Assembly: GCA_947069175.1 (NCBI GenBank)
Contig: CAMTDV010000012.1
Coordinates: 41,138,341-41,202,340, forward strand
Origin: Scalesia atractyloides
Lineage: Eukaryota > Streptophyta > Magnoliopsida > Asterales > Asteraceae
DNA: 64,000 nucleotides
Reading direction: 5' to 3'
Notes under the pieces: generated by a model
Told to the model about the DNA's origin: nothing
Database searches by the model: none
The model's input: only the letters and a program-made list of their open reading frames with translations
Shown: piece by piece, positions 52,621 through 63,605 of the stretch
Position numbering within the stretch: the first letter of the stretch is position 1
How the letters are laid out: every line of letters begins with the position of its first letter
Translations under genes and position numbers: made by a program

Positions 52621-53894
52621 ATGTAAGCAATCATAACATGTAATTAAGCTGGTTTTACAACATATCAAATACGTTGGCTAGATAAATGCACCGCCCCTTT
52701 ATAATTGGAAGGATTTTCATAGTTAAGAAATCCCAACCAAATACGCTTGAAAATCTTAAACTTTCTCGAAAAATGTGCCCCTTTTTAACTAAAATTAATG
52801 CAAAAATTTAAAATATGTTTAAGAAAATCAGAATTTTTGCAATTTGGACATCGAAATTCATTTTTCAAATTGTGGGACCTCCTTTTTCACAATATTCTTG
52901 TGTTTGAAACCCCATGACATTCCTGCAAAAGATCATACTGGCAACACTTGTTAGTTTATTATTTCACAAAAAAATTGAACAACCAAGGCACCAGAAAAAC
53001 TGTTAGTATGTTTGTCCTCTTAAATCCATGTATCCTTCTTTCAACATGCTTTGGTGAGCTTTTTATCATGTTGTGGTAATATTGACAAAAATTGCAATAG
53101 CCCCCACTCAAGCTAGACTTTAGAATGTTGTGCCTGTGAGTCCCACGTCAGGACATACCCCCGCTATCAAGGTATGCACAAAGATTCCTCATAGCGGGTG
53201 AGTATATTGACTTCATTCATTTTGTTTTTCAACGAGAGACACTTGATCATCAGCTTAGTACTTCCGTACAGTAGAGAGACCAATGTCTAACGAGGGTAAA
53301 GACAAATACCACAGACGGTACGTTTTATGCATTTGAATTACTCTCTATGAGAGCTTCTTCTGTGTAAGGTTTTGGCCACATTGGCTCTTTTCAAAAGATA
53401 TCATAATCATGTCTAGGTCAGCATATATCTGGATGCAGCAGAAGAGCAATTATGATATCCCCGAATGATTAGTCAATATAAAGACCCGAAATCTCATACT
53501 TGGCAATCTGTCAACGCAATATTTAAGACCATTAAGCCATATGCCGCAACGTGTTACCCGCAAGTTGCACAACATTGTTGGTATCCAAAATTCTTGTGCA
53601 AGCCTTAACTTTTGTCGCCTAATCGCAGTTTACTCGATGGTATTGCTGAATCTACTGACACGTCGTTGCTTGGCACCCTGATTTTCATTATCAATATGTT
53701 GATTTTCTTTTCTTTTTTCTGTTTCAAAAACGAACAAGTGTCAACCGGAGGATCAAAACTTTAAGAATGCTCATCTTCCCCCCTAAAATTTTATTTCTGA
53801 ATGTCCATTGCTAAAAATGAAATTTTAAAATTAAACAAAAAATCTTTTTGATGGGCATGGTTTTAAGATACTCGTTTATTTAGGAAAGTGATAT

Positions 53895-53927
<33 letters not shown>

Positions 53928-53970
53928 TAATAAAAGATAGAGTATGTACAACCAGTTATAACTACAAAGT
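52621..53970 (-). other. CopD 3' spacer, upper piece
   Basis: Non-coding. 53130-53520 contains the conserved block (minus strand TACCTTGATAGCGGGGG, GGTCTCTCTACTGTACGG with AGTACTAAG, and CTGCATCCAGATATATGC). A (TA)n tract lies at about 53893-53925. 52621-53100 has nothing I recognise. Confidence 0.6.
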
Positions 53971-54462
53971 TCATTTCCACTCAAGGAAATTGATCATTTC
54001 CAACCAGGTTACCAACTGGTTGAAATGAGTCTTGTCAAAGGCTTTTGTGAATATTAGACACGTCATATGCTCATTGGATTTTGAGTTTTTCATATTGAGA
54101 ACGTAGGTGTGGTTTTGATGAGGATCTGTGAGCATAATCATTTCGACAGGAACAGAGTTTTTGGGCTTGAAACATAGGCATTCCACGGCATTGAACAACA
54201 TCAATATTCCTTTATCGCAGACTTGTGATACGCTCATGAGATTGTAACACAATTCTGGTATATAATTGACGTTCTCCAATGTAAGTGCTTCAGATACGAC
54301 GTCTCCCATTCCAACAATCTTCCCACCTTTTTCATCTCTGGCAAAAGATACTAAGTAGTCGTCGATGATTTGAAAGTTCTTTAGGAGTTCCTTCAATCCT
54401 TCATATGCCTTGAGCATCCAATGTCCACGTGCCAAATGTATTCCATGAGCATTCGAAGCCAT
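53971..54462 (-). pseudogene. CopD protease/pre-integrase remnant fused to the RNase H tail
   Basis: One open frame of 163 codons. The first part is the post-protease and pre-integrase region (IDDYLVSFARDEKGGKIVGM, VNYIPELCYNLMSVSQVCD, LCFKPKNSVPVEMIM). After NEHMTCLI it jumps to FTKAFDKTHFNQLVTWLEM, the C-terminal end of RNase H. About 3 kb encoding integrase, RT and most of RNase H is therefore deleted in frame. The protease Asp-Ser-Gly motif is not visible. Confidence 0.8.
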
Positions 54463-54549
54463 TTTTGCAATTTATTCTGTTATACAACAACAAACAAAAA
54501 TATATACAAGTTAGTTAGTTTTCGAAACCCAGACTTGCTTCAAGTTTAA

Positions 54550-57500
54550 TCTATCATGATTTTGAATGACAAAATCTTCTTTTCTTTTCCAAAAAACAAG
54601 TTGTATTAACTAAATTTTTTATTGATTTCTTAATACTATCAAATTGTTCTGTGAAGATTTTGACAAGATCTTGTTTAGGCTCAGAAAATTTTTTGCTTTT
54701 GCAATGTTTCGCATCAAAAACATTTAATGCAACGTTTCTTTTTCTTTTTAGAGGTTGATGCGTTGGAAGATGATGTATGTGATGAGTGTCTGAACAGTAT
54801 GATATGTTGTCTGATGAAGATGCATTGAGGCTTGAACTTATGATTTTCTTCATTTTCTTGTCAAGACGACTTTCATCCTTAATGCAATCTTCATCGTTCT
54901 CGCTATCTGATGAAGAAGCGGATTCTTGATTTTCACTTGAATCATTTGATTCCTGATCTTCACTTGAGGTTTCTCACCACTTTCCGAAGTTGTTGTGCTT
55001 GAGTCTTCACTGCTACTGACTTGCATTGATTCTTTATCAAACTCTGACGTACCTGTACATGATGGAACAAACTCGGGAATTTCCTCTGTAAGGAACTTTC
55101 CGAATTTGTTTTTCTTCAATTCTGGAACAAACACAGGGGATTCAAGCACAACATTTTCATCACAAAAGCAGATTTCAAGTCCATGCATTCAACCACTAGA
55201 TTATCATGGTTGTCGGTCAAAGGTTTAGGCATATGCCTATTATAGTCTGCTGTATATTTAGACTAGGTTTAATACAGTCATCCGTCCTAGTTATATTATT
55301 GCATTCATGCCGATTAAAAGTTTGGTTTGTTTTACCACAATTCCAGGCGAACCAATTAACAGTAGTGTAACTGTCGCCTGAATAGCCTATTCCTATTTTT
55401 GTGCCCCCACATTCCTCATCGCACACATCCTCCTTACGCTCACTTGCATCTGCATTGCTTATGGAAACGTTAGTATTTTTGTCATTTTCACAATCGACAC
55501 TTTGAGCAATTAAATCATTTTTATCAATTAAATCATTTTCTGGATGAGGAGTTGGCATGGGTACATAGTTTTTGCTGTGAGTAGGCGGAAAAATTCTTCT
55601 TTCATTCCCAAGCTTATCTTTGTACCCAATGCCATCTTTAACGTATGTCGGTCGTTGGCAGTTTTTAATGTCAACCAGTGCCTTCTTGCTTACATTCCAT
55701 TTGTCGAATGTGAGTTGAAATTTTGTTAAACTTCAGATTTCTCAAGTTTTTCAGATAAATCATTAAAATGAAATCTTTTCTGAAAACAAATTCTTTTAAA
55801 GTTTGCATATAAGCTAAAGGTGAGTTCAACTTTCTCTGATATGCAGCCTCATTTTGTTTTAGTTCTTTGTTAATTGCAAAACTCTTTCTTTTTCTCTGAT
55901 AAGGTCACGGTTGAGGGATTTATAATGAGCAAAGATGTTAACACACGGTTGTGAGCACAATTTGACTTTAAATTCGTAAGGTATGCTGTTTACCAAGTTT
56001 TTCTCTTCTTTTTCTTTGGCGGATTCTGCTTTCATTGCTGCAGCAGGAGCTTGATTTTTTTTCCTTCTTGGTGCTGCAACTAGCCTCTTGAGCTTTCTCC
56101 TTAGACTTTGAAATTTTAGCGTCATTCTTTCCTTTGACAACTTCAGACTTGGTTGTGTTAACTAGGCTTTTAAGACCTTTGTCTCCAGACACCACCCCTT
56201 TTGGAATACCTGCAATCATGTTGCTGAAGAAGTTTGAAGGTTTTGGAGTCGACTCGGTGGATATCTTGGCCATTAAAGCTTTGTGCACTTCCTCTTTTGC
56301 ATCGGCAATTTCTTCTGCCCAATCATAATCTTCTATCACCAACGCCTTTCAATGTTATCGGCAGCATTTTCATTTCCTTCAATGGCGATTGCCCTTCTAG
56401 CTAGAGTCGTATCAGCGTTTTCATCTTTAGCAGTGGACAATCTCTTTTGAAGTACCCCAAATTCTTGCAGTTCTAGCATCTAAGCTTGGACTTGCCGAAA
56501 CCAGCTTTTGCTAGTGCCAATCTCTTTCCCGTTTTGCCTTGAAACTTTTTCAGCCGCAAGGTTATCATTTCCATTTGCCATTTTAAATCCATTTCCTCCA
56601 TATCATCTGGATCAACTTGATACATGTCTTCGGAAGTAAGAAAATCCTGTTTTAGCTCACCCGACGTAAGAGCTTCGTAACTGCTCAGGAAGGTGTTAAC
56701 AGTGCAACGTGTTCAGTAGATATCTTGAGTGCTTAAGCATCACCGACCACAATAGTCTTCTCGTTAGACTGTGGAGCGTTTGCAGAGTTTGCAGAAGCAT
56801 TAAAGTAAGATGCATTAGCACTGTGAGAACTTGAACTACGGAGGTTATGGGGTTAATGAATGCCATATTCTTGGGCATAATAACAACAACGGATTGAGCA
56901 GCTTTTTGTGAGTATCCTGTTTAATTCATCTCTCTCTTGAGCACGTCTATTTCAAAGGCCTTTAGAGTATTGATTAGATCTGAAAGAGTGACAGGAGTTG
57001 TACTGGTTATGAAGGTTCTTTTGAACATCATGCACTGTAAGTTCCATTCTTTTGGAAGAGAGTCCAAAAGTTTCTTGATTGAAATATAGTTGGTCAGAGG
57101 ATTACCAAGTTTCTTCATCTTTGTTAGAATGCTCAGAAAGTGGCTGATATGATCTGACAGACTTTCACCACGAATACTTCCAAACATATCATATTCCTTT
57201 GAACCATATCTCTATTGTTTTCCATCAGTTTTTGGTTGCCTTCATAGTGAGCGATAAGTGCCAACCATAATTCGTGAGCTGAGGTGTACTCTTCAAACAA
57301 GTTTTTGTCATCCTTTGATAGAGCCATTGTTAAAGCAGCGTGAGCCCGACGACCCACATTGGATTAAAGTCCTATCTTCGTCAGTGTAGGTCGAGGGATT
57401 ATCGTTGATTGTACGAACATCATCACGAATTACCATAGGAACGTGGGGTCCTACAGTGATGGACATCCATTGAGTATAGTCCGTACAAGAATGACTTGAT

Positions 57501-57611
57501 CCTGTTCTTCCAACTAGTGAAATCTTCAGATCCTTTCAACTTTGGAGGTCGACTTGCGGTTCCGGTCTCAAGTTCAGCTTGTGCAATTGGGTTCAGTTGA
57601 TTAGGTGACAT
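54550..57611 (-). pseudogene. CopD gag, degraded
   Basis: Start MSPNQLNPIAQAELETG (57611), then PPKLKGSEDFTSWKNRIKSF (gag core). Frames 57357-57133 and 57187-56921 continue FEEYTSAHELWLALIAHYEG and KKLLDSLPKEWNLQCMMFKR. Knuckle 1 (about 56474-56433) has a stop inside it and Tyr in place of the His ligand. 56342-55968 is helical and Lys-rich (KSKEKAQEASCSTKKEKKSS). 55558-54850 is the acidic extension. 54853-54554 ends in a basic region with a decayed knuckle 2 (CFLEKKRRFC). At least eight lesions. Confidence 0.7.
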
Positions 57612-58472
57612 TTTGATTCAGTTTTAAGTTCACTTTATTAACAGCAAGATAATTACACAGGTTAAACTGGAACTGGGCACAAATACGTTGCGAATTACGC
57701 TGATATGTGTTATGAGGCTTAATTACACTATTAAGTACGCTGGTCAATTAGTTCTAAGTCCGATCAGTCAAATGCGCTCAAGAACTCATTTTTGCTGGTT
57801 TGAGTGACAAGTCTCTTGGACCGGTGGCAAAGACAATTAAGCTGACAGACCAGACACACAAATACTTAGCTAAAACCGCCGAACACCGTGATAAAATCGC
57901 AAAAGATTTATACCACTGACCCCGAAGTCGCCTTCAGATAAATACACTGACTCTCCTAATTATGCTGGCTATAAAGGTGGTGTAGATATAATTACACTGC
58001 GTTCAAGATTAGTTACTCTACCTTCAAGATTATCTACACTTCCTTCAAGATTATCTACACTACCTTCAAGATTAATTAGCTGCCTTTAAGATTAATTACG
58101 ATGCCTTCAAGATTATCTGCATTGCCTTCAAGATTAATTACGTTGTCTTCAAGATTATCTACACTGCCTTCAAGTTGATTACTCTGCCTTCAAAATTATC
58201 TATGTTGCCTTCAACTTAATTACTCCAAATAGGGTTTAAACACGAACAAACCCTCTAATTGCTCAAAAAGGACCCAAAATCCCTATTTCTTTGTACCAAA
58301 TGACCCAAATGTTCACCAAAATAATGATTAACAACAACCTAACAATTTATCACACCAAATCAAGCCATTTTAAGTCCAAATATTTGAAAAACCTAGAAAC
58401 TTTGAAAACTTTTGAAAAACCTTCAAAACTTGAAGAATCTTAACAAAAACTCAAACAATCAAAGAGCACCAG
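57612..58472 (-). promoter_or_regulatory. CopD gag leader
   Basis: Untranslated leader between PBS and gag. It has AATTACGCTG, AAGTACGCTGG, AATACACTG and TTATGCTGG words (57690-57990) and then the 21-bp array. 58227-58472 is A-rich with no other feature. Confidence 0.55.
57991..58226. repeat. Tandem array, period about 21 bp, about 11 units
   Basis: Plus-strand unit CCTTCAAGATTA followed by ATTACRCTG or TCTACACTG, repeated about eleven times with a 20-21 bp period. The unit is a regularised form of the TTAATACGCTGCCTTCAA words in CopD's aORF leader. Confidence 0.9.
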
Positions 58473-58484
58473 GCTCTGATACCA
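58473..58484 (-). other. CopD primer-binding site
   Basis: TGGTATCAGAGC (minus), 3 nt from the LTR boundary at 58488. Confidence 0.93.
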
Positions 58485-58487
58485 AAT

Positions 58488-58941
58488 TGTGAGTCCCAAA
58501 AACAGATTCGGATCACAATGGTTCGATTGTTATCACCCAAACAACTATAGATTAGTTGCTGGAATGTGTAAAAGTTAAGAAAAACCAAAAGATGAAGATG
58601 AAGATTCTTGTATGGATCAAACAACAAGTGTTGTATATGGAATCACAAAAGATATAATCACTAAAAGCACCTGGATGTTCGGATTTAACACAAGAACAAT
58701 AATCACAACACAAGAGAAATCACCAAAACTTGTCCAAGAACCTTGGACTAAGGTTTTCCATTGATCACATATATATACAATCTGACTACCCAGCGACCCT
58801 GGAACGTTAAATAAGCTGCTACAGGGAAGTTTCCCTGTAATTACATTTTCAACCCCTTAACTTTCTAGAATATTATAAACCATAACAAACCAATCCAAAA
58901 CCTAACAAAACCAAGTACCAACGATCTCAAAAGCTCGAACA
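58488..58941 (-). repeat. LTR shared by CopD (as 5' LTR) and CopE (as 3' LTR)
   Basis: 454 bp, minus-strand TGTTCGAGC to GGACTCACA. On one side is a PBS, on the other a polypurine tract (CTAGGGGGATAT, 58953-58942) with aORF sequence. TATA-like TATATATA at about 58768-58778 (minus). Direct repeat of the CopF LTR. Confidence 0.9.
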
Positions 58942-59600
58942 ATATCCCCCTAGAGCGTTGCATACTTGTTCATTCTTAAATCTTGAGCTTTGCTTTCTAG
59001 ATTTGTTGCAGCTTTATCTGCTGTCTGTTCAGGTGGTGGTTGATTTATAACAGCTTCACTGATGACTGGTGGATCCTCCATAGTGGCCTCATATGTGGAT
59101 GAGTCCGGAGGTGGAGATTTTGATGCAACTGGATTGGGTGATGGATCTTTTTGTTTTTTGGAGACTTTTGCTTCTTGTTCTCTTTACTTTTCTTTTTCTT
59201 CGCTCCCTCTCTTTCCTTTTATTTTTCAATTCTGTTTAGAATATCCATCATTGCTATCTTCCATTCCCTCGCTCTTTCTACTGCCCTCTGAAATAACATG
59301 CCTTCTTCCTTGTACTCGTTTCCAACAGCGACATGAATTTTATGACCGTAATGAAAATTCAAATCGGACAAGTAGAACATGAAGAACATACATGGATCCA
59401 AAATGCGTCTATCTTCATTTGAGTTGGATCTGATGACCGCTTCACCTGTTTTTCTATCATAGAACCACCTTTTGAAATTTGTGAGCGTTATTGGAATCTC
59501 TGGAGGGATCTTAACTCAGATTCTAACACCAGCACCCCCTATCGGTAACAATTCCTCCAAGAACAACCATTTTCTGTATGTTAAGAATTTGCAAAATGAG
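58942..59600 (-). pseudogene. CopE: 3' end of an element, aORF C-terminal remnant
   Basis: Collinear with CopF 61208-61850. The minus strand has an FxxWFYDxKTGEAVI-type segment around 59460-59420 and NEYKEEGMLFQRAVERARE (about 59330-59270), then Lys-rich and Pro/His-rich tail in changing frames, up to the polypurine tract. No stretch longer than 60 codons is open. The similarity to CopF stops near 59585. Confidence 0.7.
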
Positions 59601-60231
59601 GGGAAAAAAATTTCATTGAATATATTGAAATTCCGACATATTTGAAATTCTGACGTGTAACAGTATCCGGGTGGTTCCGACTTTAGTTTATCCGGGGATG
59701 CATATGATCTGGATTCGTTAGTTTGTGATCATAAGAAGTTCAGAGTCTTTTGATCGGATCCAGATTGATGTCTTAGGGTTTTAGTATCGGGTCTTTGTCA
59801 AGCCGGTTAGCAGGATTAGCGTAAGGAGATGCATCAGTATTGTCGTTACCTAAAAGAAATCACAGCTTTGTGATAGTCTAAACTGTCAGCATGGTTAATC
59901 TTCGAGCAGAGGAATGATTTTTCAAACTAACTGTCGGGATATGATGATGTTTGTTAATTAAGTTGCTGCTGGGACTAGTGGAGAAGACGAAACATCTGTT
60001 ATTATGACTGAAGAGGAACAATGTGATTCTGATCGTGGAAGAATGTTTCTAAGATCTGACTGTGTTACCAGATGATTTGTTATCTTATGAAGATTTGCTG
60101 ATTAAAGATATGACCGTTTTGCTAATCAATCATTCAGGAGTGTGCTTAAAAGTAATTACTAAAATGGGGTTTCAGATTTTTGCGGTTATTTACTCTATAG
60201 GTCCCCTAATCCATATGGATCTTCACAGAAT
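59601..60231. other. Unassigned stretch
   Basis: 630 bp with no similarity I can see to the other elements. A plus-strand piece around 59965-60070 reads acidic and coding-like (GTSGEDETSVIMTEEEQCD), without a start or domain. It could be a fragment of another element or captured sequence. Confidence 0.3.
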
Positions 60232-60674
60232 TGTCTATCCAGTCTAGAGTATGGAATCTTCTAGATCAGACTTACACAGAAAACGAGTAGAAACAAGATT
60301 ATAATTAAACTAGTCTTCTATTGATCATCCAACACCAATGTTTACAACCAATTTAAGACTCACAAGAAATCTCTCAGCAACTCTCTATAGATTTGTCACA
60401 CCTCTCTCTAAAGTAATTAACTAAGCAACCTAAACCCTAATGTAAAGCTCTGTTTATATAGAGATAGGTTTGCAACATGGGCTAGGACAAACTTCATGGG
60501 CTGCGAATTGGTGTAGGCCTAATTCGCCTACCACCACCCTTATGTGTGAGCTTGGTTATCCTAATCACTACAACTAATTATTACAAAGCCCAACCCGCTA
60601 ACTGTTTATCGTTTTACTAATTACAAGATATCCAAAGACCAAGTCTAAGTTGTTGTCACAAATATGCACCAACA
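60232..60674 (-). repeat. LTR-G: LTR of a further element family
   Basis: Minus strand begins TGTTGGTGCATATTTG after a polypurine tract AAGAGGGAGTT (60685-60675) and probably ends GGATAGACA at 60232. It contains TATA TATATAAAC (about 60460) and site II words (TGGGCTTTG, GTAGGCGAATTAGGCC). The far boundary is inferred from the TG...CA rule only. No PBS follows, so it is a 3' LTR or a solo end. Confidence 0.55.
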
Positions 60675-60743
60675 AACTCCCTCTTGACAATAGCTTTATC
60701 AAAAAACTTTGTCTTCAGTCTTCTTGCAATCTTCACAACGACT
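60675..60743 (-). other. 3' interior end of the LTR-G element
   Basis: Polypurine tract plus about 55 bp resembling CopA's interior next to its own polypurine tract (ATAGCT and GTCTTCA words). Cut at 60743 by CopF. Confidence 0.5.
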
Positions 60744-61207
60744 TGTGAGTCCAAAAACAGATTTGGATCACAGTGGTTTGATTGTTATCACCCAAACAAC
60801 TATAGATTAGTTGCTTGAATGTGTAAAAGTTAAGAAAAACCAAAAGATGACGATGGTGATTCTTGTATAGATCAAACAACAAGTGTTGTATATGGAATCC
60901 AAAAGATATAATCACTAAAAGCACCTAGATGTTCAGATTTAGCACAAGAACAATAATCACAACACAAGAGAAATCACCAAAACTTGTCCAAGAACCTTGG
61001 ACTAAGGTTTTCCATTGATCACATATATACACAATCTAACTACCGAACGTATTTAATAAATACGCTGGAACGTTTAATACGCTGCTACAGGGAAGGTTCC
61101 CTGTAGTTACATTTTCAACCACTTAACTTTCTAGAATATTATAAACCATAACAAAACAATCCAAAACCTAACAAAACCAAGTACCAACGATCTTAAAAGC
61201 TCGAACA
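60744..61207 (-). repeat. CopF 3' LTR
   Basis: 464 bp, direct repeat of 58488-58941. It holds AAATACGCTGG and TTAATACGCTGC words (61063-61085) that the CopD copy has partly lost. TATA-like TATATATG (about 61025). The polypurine tract is weak (CTAAGGGATAT, 61218-61208). Confidence 0.9.
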
Positions 61208-61990
61208 ATATCCCTTAGAGTGTCGCATACTTGTTCATTCTTAAATCTTGAGCTTTGGTTTCTAGATTTGTTGCAGCTTTATCTGCGGTCTGTTCAGGTG
61301 GTGGTTGATTTATAACAGCTTCACTGATGACTGGTGGATCCTCAATTGTGGCCTCATATGTGGATGAGTCCGGAGATGGAGATTTTGATGCAACTGGATT
61401 GGGTGATGGATCTTTTTGTTTTTCTAGAGACTTTTGCTTCTTGTTCTCTTTACTTTTCTTTTTCTTCGCTTCCTCTCTCTCTCTTTTTGTTTTTCAATTC
61501 TGTTCAGAATATCCATCATTTCTATCTTCCGTTCCCTCGCTCTTTCTACTGCCCTCTGAAATAACATGCCTTCTTCCTTGTACTCGTTTCTAGCACCAAC
61601 ATGAATTTTATGACCGTAAAGAAAATTCAAATCGGACAAGTGGAACATGAAGACATGCATGGATCCAAAATGCGTCTATCTTCATTTGAGTTGGATCAGA
61701 TGACCGCTTCACCTGTTTTTCCATCATAGAACCACTTTTTGAAATTTGTGAGCATCATTGGAATCTTTGGAGGGATTTTAACTCAGATTCTAACACCAGC
61801 TCCCCCTATTGGTAACAATTCCTCCAAGAACAACCATTTTCCGTATGTTAAGAATTTTAAATAGAAAGAAAATATTTTGGGATTTTTATATTTTCTAAAA
61901 ATAAATAACGAACACGACGAAAACACTCTGTTTTTGGGAGAATCACTGGTGAAGAAGATCATATCAGCCAACTCAAATTGTTTCACACTG
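61208..61990 (-). pseudogene. CopF aORF, C-terminal remnant
   Basis: Minus strand around 61755-61705: FKKWFYDGKTGEAVI, the C-domain hallmark (CopC FKWWHYDSNTGEAVI), followed by a stop. Then frame 61660-61424 with NEYKEEGMLFQRAVERARER and KRRKRKVKR, then a Pro/His-rich tail with stops. The N-domain, coil and internal promoter are deleted: only about 850 bp separate the C-domain hallmark from the conserved spacer block. Confidence 0.65.
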
Positions 61991-62833
61991 TCAGTTCATT
62001 CTTCTTTTTATTTTCGTGAAAAGTAGTTCCAGATGATTACTAGTATTGTTTATCCACTTAAACAAAAAACATGAACATTTCAAGTACCTTTACTTGGTGA
62101 TACGTTAAGGTAATATTATACTGATGTAGTAGTGTGTCCCACTTCAGGACATATCCCTGCGATCAAGGTATGCTCAAAGATTCCTCTTATATGTGAGTAT
62201 ACTGAATTCATCCTTTTGATATACAACGTTAGATACTTGGTGATCAGGTCTGTATAGTCAAACAGCAAAGAGACCAATATCCAACGAGGGTTAAGAAAAA
62301 TACCAAAGATTTTGGTATGATTTATGCATTTGCACATTTGAATGACTCTTTAGGAGAGCTTCTTCAATTTCTGGGATTTGGCATTTTAGCTCTTTTAAGA
62401 TATCCTGGTTGTGCCTAGGTCAACATATATCTGGATGCAGCAGAAGGACAACCCTGATATCCCGGATGAAATAGAAGTATAAAAACCTAAAACCTCAGAT
62501 TTTGGCAATCTATCAATGCAAGATTTAAGGTTATAAAACCATACGCCACTGATATGTCACCCACTCATACTCAGTTCTTTATGTTTATATCACCATGGTA
62601 AGTTGATTATTTCATGTTTCTTGCCTATTGGTACATCATATGATGAAGCTGTTATCACACTTATGCAAATTTAAGTTCAAATTAAGTGTGACAGTCTAAC
62701 TTGCTGATGTACTATCATCTTTTCTTTTTTGCACAATGATAACTCATTTTTTATTTATTATTTTTTATGGTTTTCTATTTTTTTTATTTTTAAGAAAGAA
62801 GTAAACAATTTACAAAATTCTTATAAAAACTGG
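61991..62833 (-). other. CopF spacer with conserved block
   Basis: 62125-62515 is the clearest counterpart of CopB 22740-23110: minus-strand GATATCAGGG, CTTCTGCTGCATCCAGAT, TTGGTCTCTTTGCTGT, AGTATACTCACAT, TACCTTGATCGCAGGG and TATGTCCTGAAGTGGG. The rest is AT-rich. Confidence 0.65.
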
Positions 62834-63605
62834 TTATTCAAGATTCCTCATCCCGTTGAGTTCGACTAGACGTTCAAATCGAGCTCTATCAAAAGCTTTT
62901 GTGTAAAGATCTGCCATGTTATCTAGTGTGTTAACTCGATGTAGTTCAATCATTTTCTTTTCAACACAATCCCGTATAAAATGATGACGAATGTCAATAT
63001 GTTTTGTGCAACTATGTTTTACGGGATTGTTTGTGATTGAAATAGTGGCATTATTGTCTATCATAATAGGAGTACGAGTGAAATTCAAACCGTAATCGCG
63101 CATCTACTGTTGTATCTAGAGAACTTGAGAGAAACACCAACCCACAACAATATATTCAGCTTCACACATAGAGGTAGACACGAAAGACTACTTCTTGCAT
63201 TGCCATGACACGATCCTACCTCCTTAGAACTAACAACCACCTGTGGTAGACTTTCTGGTTGATTTGCATCCTCCAAAGTTCGAATCAGTGAAAGTAACAA
63301 ACTTCAAATCACTAGCAGCCGGATACCATAACCCAAGTTTAGGTTTCCCCTTTAAGTAACGAAGAATCCGCTTCACCACTTTCATATGTAACTCTTTTGG
63401 ATTCGCTTGATATCTGGCACAAAGACACAGTGCGAACATGATGTCTGGTCTTGAAGTAGACAAGTACATTAGAGAACCAATCATTGCCATGTACTGAGTT
63501 GGATCAACATCATCCACTCTCTCATGATCTGGACCAAGATTGTGATTCTCACAGATAGGTGTGTTGAAAGTAGCACAATCCTCCATTTTGAAACGAGACA
63601 AAATG
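62834..63605 (-). pseudogene. CopF RNase H
   Basis: 63601-63230: LMYLSTSRPDIMFALCLCAR, KVVKRILRYLKGKPKLGLWY, FTDSNFGGCKSTRKSTTGGC. A break follows, and 63103-62834 has MRDYGLNFTRTPIMIDNNAT, HSCTKHIDIRHHFIRDC and ADLYTKAFDRARFERLVELN. The middle part with the SxxEAEY motif (about 63190-63140) is frame-shifted. Confidence 0.82.

Larger units (their letters stand above)
36862..58941 (-). mobile_element. CopD: older copia element carrying gag and aORF, most of pol deleted
   Basis: Minus-strand element with 5' LTR 58488-58941, PBS 58484-58473, a leader with 21-bp repeats, degraded gag (57611-54550), a protease/pre-integrase remnant fused to the end of RNase H (54462-53971), spacer (53970-52621 and 38456-37703, split by CopC) and aORF (37700-36862, split by CopA). 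Its 3' end lies beyond the left edge on the other side of CopA. Integrase and RT are missing altogether. It is the outermost, oldest layer of the nest. Confidence 0.8.
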
